Part shown: in pieces, positions 1 through 7,267 of the stretch
Position numbering within the stretch: position 1 is the first letter of the stretch
Layout of the letters: every line of letters begins with the position of its first letter
Source: Caulobacter sp. NIBR1757
GTDB taxonomy: Bacteria; Pseudomonadota; Alphaproteobacteria; Caulobacterales; Caulobacteraceae
NCBI RefSeq assembly: GCF_027912495.1
Contig: NZ_CP115463.1
Span: forward strand, 1,573,501-1,637,500
DNA: 64,000 nt
Direction of reading: 5' to 3'
Made by a program: the position numbers and the translations under genes
Notes under the pieces: generated by a model
Told to the model about the DNA's origin: nothing
The model's input: only the letters and a program-made list of their open reading frames with translations
Databases searched by the model: none

Positions 1-862
1 CCATCAGCCCCCCCTGCAGCGCAAGGACGACCTTCGTAGCCTTGCTGGTCGAGGTGCGCGTATCCCAGGCCTTCGGCCCGCGCTCGACAACCTTGACCCC
101 GATCTCCCGATAGACCCGGTTGGCGGCGGCGACGGCCCAGGCCGAGCGGAAGGGCAGGGCGCGCAGGCCCCAGCGGGCGCTCTCATAGTAGGGCTCGGCC
201 GCCTCGATCAGGCTGTAGGCGAGTGCGGCGACGGCCTCGCGATGGCGCGGCTCGGCCAGGTCCTCGCGCGGTACGTCGGCCTCGGTCAGCCAGGCGTCGG
301 GCAGGTAGACGCGGCCGTTCTGGGCGTCCTCGACGATGTCGCGGGCGATGTTGGTCAGCTGGAAGGCCAGTCCCAGGTCCTGGGCCCGGCGCAGGGTGGC
401 GAGGTCATCGGGCTTCACCCCCATGACCAGGGCCATCATCACCCCGACCGCGCCGGCCACATGCCAGCAGTATTTCAGGGTGTCCTCGAAGGTCGCATAG
501 CGGACCTCGGAGACGTCCATGGCAAAGCCGTCGATCAGCTCGATGGCCCAGGCCTCGGGGATGCCCCGGCGCAGGGCGACCTGCTGGAAGGCGGCGAAAG
601 CCGGGTCCGACTGCGGCTCTCCGGCCAGCGACGAACGGGTCTTTGCATAGAGTTCTTCGAGGGTTGCGCGGACCTGCTCAGGCGAAACGACAACCCGGTC
701 GTGACCCAGCGTCTGGCCGTCGATGACGTCGTCGCAGTGACGGCACCAGGCGTAGAGCATCTCGGCATCGACGCGGGTTTCGCGGTCGAACAGGGCGGCG
801 GCGGCGGCGAAACTCTGGCTGCCCTGCTGGATGGCCTCGCGGCTGGTCGCCTCGATGCTCAA
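1..862 (-). CDS. crtB: Phytoene synthase, C-terminus cut by window edge
   Basis: Condenses two geranylgeranyl diphosphates into phytoene, the first committed step of C40 carotenoid synthesis. About 287 codons are present and the frame stays open to the left edge, so only the C-terminal tail is missing for a family of about 300 residues. Visible motifs are the first Asp-rich segment HCDDVID (about residues 42-48), YCWHVAGAVG (about 130) and the second Asp-rich segment NIARDIVED (about 169-177), followed by NGRVYLP. I place the start at the TTG whose bases overlap the crtI stop as TTGA; the first in-frame ATG, at residue 35, would remove conserved N-terminal sequence. It is the last visible gene of crtY-crtI-crtB and is probably translationally coupled to crtI. 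Confidence 0.93.
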   Translation of the reverse strand, partial: MSIEATSREAIQQGSQSFAAAAALFDRETRVDAEMLYAWCRHCDDVIDGQTLGHDRVVVSPEQVRATLEELYAKTRSSLAGEPQSDPAFAAFQQVALRRGIPEAWAIELIDGFAMDVSEVRYATFEDTLKYCWHVAGAVGVMMALVMGVKPDDLATLRRAQDLGLAFQLTNIARDIVEDAQNGRVYLPDAWLTEADVPREDLAEPRHREAVAALAYSLIEAAEPYYESARWGLRALPFRSAWAVAAANRVYREIGVKVVERGPKAWDTRTSTSKATKVVLALQGGLM

Positions 863-2340
863 GCCAGATCCTCGTTCATGAGGCCGGCGGTGGCCTTGGC
901 CGAGCCAACCACGCCGGGGATGCCGGCCCCCGGGTGCGTGCCCGCCCCGACGAAGTAGAGGTTGGGAATGCGGTCGTCGCGGTTGTGGGTGCGGAAGAAG
1001 GCGCTCTGGGTGAGGATGGGCTCGAGGCTGAAGGCGGAGCCCAGGTGGGCGTTGAGTTCGCCTTTGAAGTCTGCCGGGCTGAAGATGCGCTGCACGGTCA
1101 GGTCGCGGCGCAGGTTCGGGATGTAGCGGGCCTCCAGGTAGTCGAGGATGCTGTCGGCATAGGCCGGACCTTCCTTGGCCCAGTCGATGTCGGCGGTGCC
1201 CAGGTGCGGCACCGGCGAGAGGACGTAGTGGGTGCTGCCGCCGGGAGGGGCCATGCCCGGGTCGGTGGCGCAAGGGGAGTGAAGATAGAGCGAGAAGTCG
1301 TTGGCGAGGTTGTTCTTCGTGTAAATCTCGTCGATCAGGCCCTTGTAGCGGTGGCCGAAACAGATGGTGTGGTGACGCAGCTGCGGCTGCTCCGCCTTCA
1401 GGCCGAAGTGGACGACGAACAGGCTGGGGCTGAAACGCTTGCGCTTGACCGCCGTGGCGGCCTGGCGACCGCGCGGATCGTCCTTCAGCAGGTGCTCGTA
1501 GGTGTGGACGATGTCGGCGTTGGAGGCGACGGCGTCGAAGGCCTCGGGACCGGCGTCGGTGACCACACCGGTGGTGCGGCCGTTACTGGTGGTGATCTGG
1601 CGCACCGGCGACGACAGGCGAAGCTGGCCGCCGAGATCCTGGAACAGCCGGGCCAGGGCGTTGATCAGCTCGCCGGTGCCGCCGCGCGGGAACCAGACGC
1701 CGCCGCGCCGTTCCAGCGCATGGATCAGGGCGTAGATGGAGGAGGTGGCGAACGGGCTGCCGCCGACCAGCAGGGTGTGGAACGACAGGGCTTGGCGCAG
1801 GTGCTCGTCCTGCACGAAGCCGCAGACCTTGGCGTAGACGCTGCGCCAGGCCTGCAGCTTCATCAACTGCGGCGCGGCAGTGATCATGCTCTTGAAGTCG
1901 AGGAAGGGCACGTGGCCGAGCTTGACATAGCCTTCCTGGAACAGCTCCTCGCTGTACTTCAGGAAACGCTGGTAACCCGCGACGTCGGCAGGGTTTCTGG
2001 CCGCGATCTGCCGATCCAGTTCCGCCTGGTTGTTGACGTAGTCGAAGGTGTCCCCGTCCTCCCAGCACAGCCGGTAGAAGGGATCGACGCTGATCAGTTC
2101 GAGGTAGTCGGACAGTTTGCGGCCGGAGAGGGCGAACAGCTCTTCCAGGCAGGCCGGGTCGGTGATGACCGTCGGGCCGGCGTCGAAGGTGTGACCCTCT
2201 TCCTTCCAGACGTAGGCGCGGCCGCCGGGCTTGTCGCGGCCCTCGTAGAGGGTGACGGCATGGCCGGCCGACTGCAGGCGCACGGCCAGCGCCAGCCCCC
2301 CGAAGCCCGATCCGATGACCGCAACGCGTTTCTGGGTCAT
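859..2340 (-). CDS. crtI: Phytoene desaturase
   Basis: FAD-dependent desaturase that introduces double bonds into phytoene, usually giving lycopene in bacteria. The 493 residues match the usual length. The N-terminus carries the dinucleotide-binding motif VIGSGFGGLALAVRLQSAGH (about residues 6-25), then KPGGRAYVW. The C-terminus carries the family signature NLYFVGAGTHPGAGIPGV. The reading frame is open further upstream to about 2757, but that stretch is antisense to nothing and out of frame inside crtY; the ATG at 2340 sits directly before the Rossmann motif and overlaps the crtY stop as ATGA. Translational coupling in crtY-crtI-crtB is likely. Confidence 0.96.
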   Translation of the reverse strand: MTQKRVAVIGSGFGGLALAVRLQSAGHAVTLYEGRDKPGGRAYVWKEEGHTFDAGPTVITDPACLEELFALSGRKLSDYLELISVDPFYRLCWEDGDTFDYVNNQAELDRQIAARNPADVAGYQRFLKYSEELFQEGYVKLGHVPFLDFKSMITAAPQLMKLQAWRSVYAKVCGFVQDEHLRQALSFHTLLVGGSPFATSSIYALIHALERRGGVWFPRGGTGELINALARLFQDLGGQLRLSSPVRQITTSNGRTTGVVTDAGPEAFDAVASNADIVHTYEHLLKDDPRGRQAATAVKRKRFSPSLFVVHFGLKAEQPQLRHHTICFGHRYKGLIDEIYTKNNLANDFSLYLHSPCATDPGMAPPGGSTHYVLSPVPHLGTADIDWAKEGPAYADSILDYLEARYIPNLRRDLTVQRIFSPADFKGELNAHLGSAFSLEPILTQSAFFRTHNRDDRIPNLYFVGAGTHPGAGIPGVVGSAKATAGLMNEDLA

Positions 2341-3509
2341 CGGGGAAGGTCTCCAAGAACTGAGGATTCGGCCATCACCTTTATGGCGGCGCCGATGGGC
2401 ACCGGCGGCTTGCCGGTCAGGATGCGGGCCTTGTCGGCCAGAGTCGGCCGGGCGGCGTAGAAGCGTTCCACCAGCGGCTGGCGCAGGCGATAGAAGCGGC
2501 CGAGCACGCGATAGCGCAGCTCCGGCGCGCAGGCGCGAAACAGCATGCGGTTGAGCAGGCGGAAGAAGCCGCGCTGCTCCCAACTGGTCATCGAACGCTG
2601 CCGCACGGCGGCCCGGACGGCGGCGGTGTCGAGCCGGGGCAGGACGGCGATCTCGTCGGCCAGACGGGCGGCGTCGGGCAGGCTGTAGCCGGTCACCGGA
2701 TGGAACAGGGCGGCGCGCAGGCCGACGCTGACGGCGCTGCCCGACCGGTCCCACCAAGCGGCGATGTCGCCCCCCAGGGCGATGGGCAGGACGCCGTCCT
2801 CCTGGCGGATGATAGAGGCGATCGACCAGCCCTGCTGCTCGGCATAGGCGCCAATGTCGGCCCGCAGGCTCTCCTTGTCGAGCGCCTCGCCGTCGCTGTA
2901 GCGGGTGTCCTCGATCAGCAGCCGGGTCGGCGACAGGGGCAGGGTGTAGAGGAAGCGATAGCCGTCGAGCTGATCGACCGTCGCGTCCATGACGATGGGA
3001 CCTGCGAGATCGTGGGGACGGCTCAGCTCGACCTCCAGGCCGACAAACTTCTGCCAGCCGAGCACCAGCGGACCGCTGGTCGGGCCCCGGGCGTCGATGA
3101 TCAGCGGTGCGGTCAGGGTCGTGCCGTCGGCCAGCATGGCGATGCTGGCCTCCAGGTCGGCGACAGGCGCGTTCAGCCGCACGGCGGCGCCCAGTTCGCG
3201 CATCACATGGTCGGCGAAGCGGCTGGAGGCGATGGAGAGATAGGGGGTGGTCAGCCGCCGCTCGTAGCCCGGGAAGCGGACGCTGTAGCCGGCCCAGCGG
3301 TGACTGATCATCGGGGTCAGCCAGTCGCGAATTTCCGCGGTCAGGTCGCTCTCGAAGCAGGACCAGGTGTGAACGCCGCCCAGCACGGGGCCGGCTTCCA
3401 GCACCAGGATATCGAGGCTGGGCCGGAAGGCGCGCAGGCGCAACGCGATAAGGCCGCCGGCAAGACCGCCGCCGGCGATGATCACGTCATGGTCGAAGGC
3501 GCGTCCCAT
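2337..3509 (-). CDS. crtY: Lycopene beta-cyclase, CrtY type
   Basis: Cyclises both ends of lycopene to beta-carotene. The 390 residues fit the CrtY family. Seen: N-terminal flavin-binding motif VIIAGGGLAGGLIALRL (about residues 9-25), then HTWSCFE near residue 49, LIIDARGP near 135, and the family segment FHPVTGYSLPDAARLAD near 268 followed by RGFFRLLNRMLFRA. The ATG lies 39 nt from the stop of the upstream GNAT gene on the same strand, so both may share a transcript. Its stop overlaps the crtI start. Together with crtI and crtB it predicts beta-carotene; ketolase or hydroxylase genes, if any, are outside the window. Confidence 0.95.
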   Translation of the reverse strand: MGRAFDHDVIIAGGGLAGGLIALRLRAFRPSLDILVLEAGPVLGGVHTWSCFESDLTAEIRDWLTPMISHRWAGYSVRFPGYERRLTTPYLSIASSRFADHVMRELGAAVRLNAPVADLEASIAMLADGTTLTAPLIIDARGPTSGPLVLGWQKFVGLEVELSRPHDLAGPIVMDATVDQLDGYRFLYTLPLSPTRLLIEDTRYSDGEALDKESLRADIGAYAEQQGWSIASIIRQEDGVLPIALGGDIAAWWDRSGSAVSVGLRAALFHPVTGYSLPDAARLADEIAVLPRLDTAAVRAAVRQRSMTSWEQRGFFRLLNRMLFRACAPELRYRVLGRFYRLRQPLVERFYAARPTLADKARILTGKPPVPIGAAIKVMAESSVLGDLPR

Positions 3510-3548
3510 GACGGCGGATGTAGCACGCCGCGCCCGCCGGAACAGGGA

Positions 3549-4064
3549 TCAGCCGCGCCGCAGGATGAATTCCTCGTCCATCGTCTTGCCGACCGGGAAG
3601 ATATAGTCGCCGACCCGCTCGAAACCGAGACGCCCATACAGCCGTTGCGCCCCATGGTTTTCCGACCAGACCCCGATCCACAGAGTGCGGGGGCCATCGC
3701 GTTCCAGCCAGGCCAGGACGGTGTCCAGGAGACGCCGACCGAGGCCGCCGCCCTGGTGCGCCTTGAACAGATAAAGTCGGTAGAGTTCGCCGTCGGCCGG
3801 CCTGGCCTCGTCGTGCGGCAGGCCGCAGGGACCGGCCGAGGCATAGCCGACCACCTGGCCCTCCTGTTCGACCAGCCAGCTGGCCTTGGCCGGATCTGCA
3901 AGATCGGCCCGCGTGCGTTCCAGGCCATAGGCGTAGGCGAGAAAGGCCGACAGGTCCTCGGGCGGATAGAGGTGGCCGAAGGTCTCGCTGAAGGTTTCGG
4001 CCCCGATGCGGGAGAGGGCTTCGGCGTCGGCCGGGCCGGCGCGGCGGATGGTGGGGTCGCTCAT
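3549..4064 (-). CDS. GNAT-family N-acetyltransferase
   Basis: Predicted acetyl-CoA-dependent N-acetyltransferase of 171 residues; the substrate cannot be read from sequence. The fold is supported by an N-terminal IRRAGPADAEALSRI strand-helix, the central strand VVGYASAG, and the acetyl-CoA pyrophosphate loop in the segment HQGGGLGRRLLD (about residues 111-122), followed by LWIGVWSENHGAQRLYGRLG, a typical motif B region. I chose the ATG at 4064 before SDPTIRRAG; an upstream in-frame ATG adds 15 Arg/Ser-rich residues that look like intergenic sequence. It lies upstream of crtY on the same strand with a 39-nt gap, but a carotenoid role is not implied. Confidence 0.85.
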   Translation of the reverse strand: MSDPTIRRAGPADAEALSRIGAETFSETFGHLYPPEDLSAFLAYAYGLERTRADLADPAKASWLVEQEGQVVGYASAGPCGLPHDEARPADGELYRLYLFKAHQGGGLGRRLLDTVLAWLERDGPRTLWIGVWSENHGAQRLYGRLGFERVGDYIFPVGKTMDEEFILRRG

Positions 4065-4113
4065 GAATCGCTCAATAGTGCGCCTGCGCCGGGAGGACGA
4101 GCCCCCCAATTTC

Positions 4114-4247
4114 CGTAATCCCGGCCGTAGCGCGAAGCGCGGAGCGCCGGGACCCAGGGGCGACCGCGCCGTCGGTCGCGGCGGCGGTCATCGCGCCTTG
4201 CCACCCCCTGGGTCCCGGATCGCCCATGCGGGGCGTCCGGGATGACG
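4114..4247. repeat. Palindromic intergenic repeat, copy 1
   Basis: About 134 bp with long imperfect inverted arms: the left part reads TCCCGGCC then CCGGGACCCAGGGGCG, and the right part reads CCCCTGGGTCCCGGATCG then CCGGGATGACG. The same arrangement recurs at 24891-25020. The arms are conserved between copies and the middle differs, as expected for dispersed REP-like structural repeats. It lies between the divergent GNAT and deacetylase-like genes. Confidence 0.8.
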
Positions 4248-4299
4248 GTGTTGGGGTTGTGAGTTGGCGAGCGGGGCGGCGGGCCGCTACCATCGCCTC

Positions 4300-5220
4300 A
4301 TGACCCTCGCCTGTTACACCCATCCCGACATGCTCGATCACCACCCGGGCGAAAGCCATGCCGAGCGCTCCGAGCGCCTGACCGCCGTGATCGATGCGCT
4401 GGATGACCATGCCGGTCTCGACCTTAACCGGCAGGAAGCGCCGCAGGCGTCGATCGCCGACCTGCGCCTGGTGCATCCGCAAGCCTACATCGACGCCATG
4501 CTGGCCGCCGCGCCGCGCGAAGGCATCGTCCGCCTGGACGAAGACACCTTCCTGTCGCCCGGCAGTATCGTCGCGGCCCGCCGCGCGGCCGGCGCTCCGA
4601 TCGAGGCGGTGCGGGCCGTCGCCCGGGGCGAGACCCAGCGGGCCTTCTGCGCGGTGCGCCCGCCGGGGCATCACGCCGAGCCGGAGACGGCGATGGGCTT
4701 CTGCGTCTTCTCCAACGTCGCCATCGCGGCCCGCGCGGCGCAGGCGGCCGGCCTCGCCCGGGTGGCGGTCGTCGATTTCGACGTCCACCACGGCAACGGC
4801 ACCCAGGCGGTGTTCGAGAGCGACCCCAGCCTGTTCTTCGCCTCCATCCACCAGTCGCCGCTCTACCCCGGCACCGGCGATCCGTCGGAGACGGGGGTCG
4901 GCAACATCGTCAACGGCGTGGTCGCGCCGATGGCCCCGCGCGAGCAATGGCGGGCGACCTTCGAGCAGCTGATGGGCCATGTCGACGCCTTCGCCCCCGA
5001 CCTTGTGATCATCTCGGCCGGCTTCGACGCCCATGCCCGCGATCCGCTGGCCCAGCAGCTTCTGGAGGCCGAGGACTACGCCTGGGCGACCCGCGCCGTG
5101 GTCGCCGTGGCGAACGGGCGGGCCCGGGGGCGGGTTGTCTCCTCCCTCGAGGGCGGTTACGACCTAGAGGCGTTGGGGCGTTCGGCCCTGGCGCATGTGC
5201 AGGCGTTGCAGGACGCATGA
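4300..5220 (+). CDS. Histone deacetylase-family hydrolase
   Basis: Zinc-dependent deacetylase of the arginase/deacetylase superfamily, 306 residues. Its bacterial substrate is unknown; candidates are acetylated lysines, polyamines or small amides. Metal and active-site motifs are visible: RPPGHHAEPETAMGFC (about residues 122-137), VVDFDVHHGNGTQ (about 157-169), IISAGFDAHARDP (about 238-250) and the late SLEGGYDLEALG. These supply the His pair, the Asp-x-His zinc ligands, the second Asp ligand and the terminal Tyr. The ATG at 4300 directly precedes TLACYTHPDM; twelve extra upstream codons look non-coding. It is followed on the same strand by the phosphatase, xseB and ispA genes. Confidence 0.9.
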   Translation: MTLACYTHPDMLDHHPGESHAERSERLTAVIDALDDHAGLDLNRQEAPQASIADLRLVHPQAYIDAMLAAAPREGIVRLDEDTFLSPGSIVAARRAAGAPIEAVRAVARGETQRAFCAVRPPGHHAEPETAMGFCVFSNVAIAARAAQAAGLARVAVVDFDVHHGNGTQAVFESDPSLFFASIHQSPLYPGTGDPSETGVGNIVNGVVAPMAPREQWRATFEQLMGHVDAFAPDLVIISAGFDAHARDPLAQQLLEAEDYAWATRAVVAVANGRARGRVVSSLEGGYDLEALGRSALAHVQALQDA

Positions 5221-5281
5221 CGGTGCGCCGGGGGGCCGCGTCATGCGGGAACCGACCCCCAAGGCCCGGTTTTCGTTTCGT

Positions 5282-5902
5282 ATGGCAGACGCTGTGACCG
5301 CCGATATCGCGCCCGCCACCGCTGTCCGCAAGGGCGGCTCGGTGACGCTCGTGCGCCACGGCGAGCCGGCGCAGTCGCGCCGGGTGCGGTTGAACGCCGA
5401 CGAGTATCGCGCCTGGTGGGCCGGCTATGAGGTCAAGGGCATCAAGCCCGGCCAGACGCCCCCCGAGCAGTTGAAGGTCGTCGCCCAGGACGCCGACGTG
5501 ATCATCGCCTCGATCCGCCCCCGTTCAATCGAGACCACCAACGCCATCTGCGGCGGCAAGGCGTTCGCCCAGGACCCCCTGTTCGTCGAGGCCCCGCTGC
5601 CGCCGCCGAAGTGGCCGTCCTGGCTGCGCCTGTCGCCGAAGATCTGGGGCTTTCTGGCGCGGGTGAACTGGGTGCTGACCGACAAGCACGACGAGGTCGA
5701 GACCCACCGTCAGGCCGAGCAACGCGCCGCCGAGGCCGCCCGCATGGTCGGGGCCATGGCCGACCAGGGCCAGGACGTGCTGATCGTCGCCCACGGCTAC
5801 TTCAACCAGCGGGTCGGCGCGGCCCTGCGCCGCCAGGGCTGGCAATGTGTGGAGGACCAGGGCTTCCGCTACTGGTGCGCCCGGAAGTTCGTGCGGGGCT
5901 AA
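5282..5902 (+). CDS. Histidine phosphatase family protein
   Basis: Phosphoglycerate-mutase-like phosphatase of about 206 residues. The catalytic RHG motif occurs in SVTLVRHGEPAQSRR (about residues 19-33) and the second catalytic His in VLIVAHGYFNQRVG near residue 172. The substrate is not evident. The start is uncertain: the ATG at 5282 is used, but an in-frame ATG at 5243 adds 13 residues with no further domain content. It follows the deacetylase-like gene by 61 nt and precedes xseB by 121 nt. Confidence 0.8.
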   Translation: MADAVTADIAPATAVRKGGSVTLVRHGEPAQSRRVRLNADEYRAWWAGYEVKGIKPGQTPPEQLKVVAQDADVIIASIRPRSIETTNAICGGKAFAQDPLFVEAPLPPPKWPSWLRLSPKIWGFLARVNWVLTDKHDEVETHRQAEQRAAEAARMVGAMADQGQDVLIVAHGYFNQRVGAALRRQGWQCVEDQGFRYWCARKFVRG

Positions 5903-6023
5903 CAGAAATGTGTGCCCTCTAGCGCTCAACGCAATTTGACCGCTCGCCCCTCGTTCACCACGAAGGCCCGTTGCCCGCCGGGATGCGCCTCTCTAGGGTT
6001 GGCGAATTCTCCCGGAAGACGAA

Positions 6024-6275
6024 ATGACCAACGCCGCCGACCCCGCCGCCATTGAGGCCCTGAGTTTTGAAGCCGCCCTGCAGGAGCTGGAACGCATCGT
6101 CCAGACCCTGGAGTCGGGCCAGGCCCCGCTGGAGGAATCGATCAGCGTCTATGAGCGCGGCGCCCTGCTGAAGGCCCACTGCGAGAAGAAGCTGGAAGCC
6201 GCGCGCCTGCGCGTCGAGAAGGTGGTGCTGGCCCAAGGGACGCCGACCGGCGTCGAGCCGGCCGAGTTCGGTTGA
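6024..6275 (+). CDS. xseB: Exodeoxyribonuclease VII small subunit
   Basis: Small subunit of ExoVII, which degrades single-stranded DNA with XseA. At 83 residues it is the usual size. The family pattern [20 protein letters not shown] (about residues 14-33) and [23 protein letters not shown] (about 37-59) are both clear. Its TGA overlaps the ispA ATG by one base (TGATG), a common arrangement in alphaproteobacteria. xseA is not in the window. Confidence 0.95.
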   Translation: MTNAADPAAIEALSFEAALQELERIVQTLESGQAPLEESISVYERGALLKAHCEKKLEAARLRVEKVVLAQGTPTGVEPAEFG

Positions 6276-7162
6276 TGAGCATGACCCTCGACCGCCGGAT
6301 CGCCGAGGCGGCCGATCTTGTCACCGTGGCGCTGGACGCGCTGCTGCCCCGCGCCGATGGGCCCGAAGGTCGGCTGACCGAGGCGATGCGCTATGCGGCC
6401 CTGGGCCCCGGCAAGCGGCTGCGGCCCTTTTTCGCGCTGGAAACCGGCAAGATGTTCGACCTGCCCGAGCGGCCGGTCCTGCGGGCCGCCTGCGCGCTGG
6501 AATGCATCCACGCCTACAGCCTGGTGCATGACGACCTGCCCTGCATGGACGACGACGACATGCGCCGGGGCCGGCCGACCGTGCATATCGAATACGACCA
6601 GGCCACCGCCGTGCTGGTCGGCGATGCGCTGCAAAGCGCGGCCTTCGAGATCATGGCCCACCCCGACACCCACGCCGACGGCAACGTTCGCGCCGAACTG
6701 GTGCGCAAGCTGGCCCATGCCTCCGGCGCGCAGGGCATGTGCGGCGGCCAGATGATCGACATCCTCGGTGTCCGCGAGGACCTCGGCGGCGTGGCCCGCA
6801 TGCAGCGGCTGAAGACCGGCGCCCTGATCGCCTACGCGTTCGAAATCCCCCTGGTCATGGCCCATGCCCAGGAGGGAGAACGCCACGCCCTGATGGGCTT
6901 CGCCCAGGATCTCGGCCTCGCCTACCAGATCGTCGATGACGTGCTCGACGCCGAAGGCGACCCGAACCTGCTCGGCAAGGCGGCCGGCGGCAAGGACGCG
7001 GCCAAGGGCAAGGCCAACTACGTCACCCTGCTGGGCCTCGATGCGGCCAAGGAGCGGGTCGAACTGCTGGCCGAACAGACGCGGGCGCACCTCGACGGGT
7101 TTGGCGAGCGGGCCAGCGTCCTGCGCGAGTCGGTCGATTTCGTGCTCGGGCGCAGAAATTAA
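6275..7162 (+). CDS. ispA: Farnesyl/geranyl diphosphate synthase
   Basis: Chain-elongating trans-prenyltransferase that makes C15 (possibly longer) prenyl diphosphates from IPP and DMAPP, for quinones, undecaprenyl phosphate and carotenoids. The 295 residues match IspA. The first Asp-rich motif [17 protein letters not shown] (about residues 86-102) and the second, [13 protein letters not shown] (about 216-228), are both intact; LGPGKRLRP lies near residue 43. Chain length cannot be fixed by eye, so a GGPP synthase is possible. The ATG at 6275 overlaps the xseB stop; a TTG one codon upstream is less likely. The usual downstream partner dxs is displaced here by a 2.5 kb gene. Confidence 0.93.
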   Translation: MSMTLDRRIAEAADLVTVALDALLPRADGPEGRLTEAMRYAALGPGKRLRPFFALETGKMFDLPERPVLRAACALECIHAYSLVHDDLPCMDDDDMRRGRPTVHIEYDQATAVLVGDALQSAAFEIMAHPDTHADGNVRAELVRKLAHASGAQGMCGGQMIDILGVREDLGGVARMQRLKTGALIAYAFEIPLVMAHAQEGERHALMGFAQDLGLAYQIVDDVLDAEGDPNLLGKAAGGKDAAKGKANYVTLLGLDAAKERVELLAEQTRAHLDGFGERASVLRESVDFVLGRRN

Positions 7163-7267
7163 GCCGAACCTTGGTCGACTAGCGGACTTAAATTTCACCC
7201 TAAAGTGGGTAGTATCCTTCGCGGAGCAGGCTCCGGACATCACCGCCGGCCGCCCGGGGGAGATGTC

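Noticed and set aside
934..2460. Long plus-strand open frame of about 508 codons opposite crtI
   Set aside because: It is antisense to a clear crtI gene, with Val/Gly/Ala/Asp composition typical of GC-rich shadow frames and no domain.
859..2757. crtI frame open 139 codons upstream of the chosen start
   Set aside because: The extension lies inside crtY in another frame, is Arg/Pro-rich and precedes the Rossmann motif; the ATGA overlap with crtY gives a better start.
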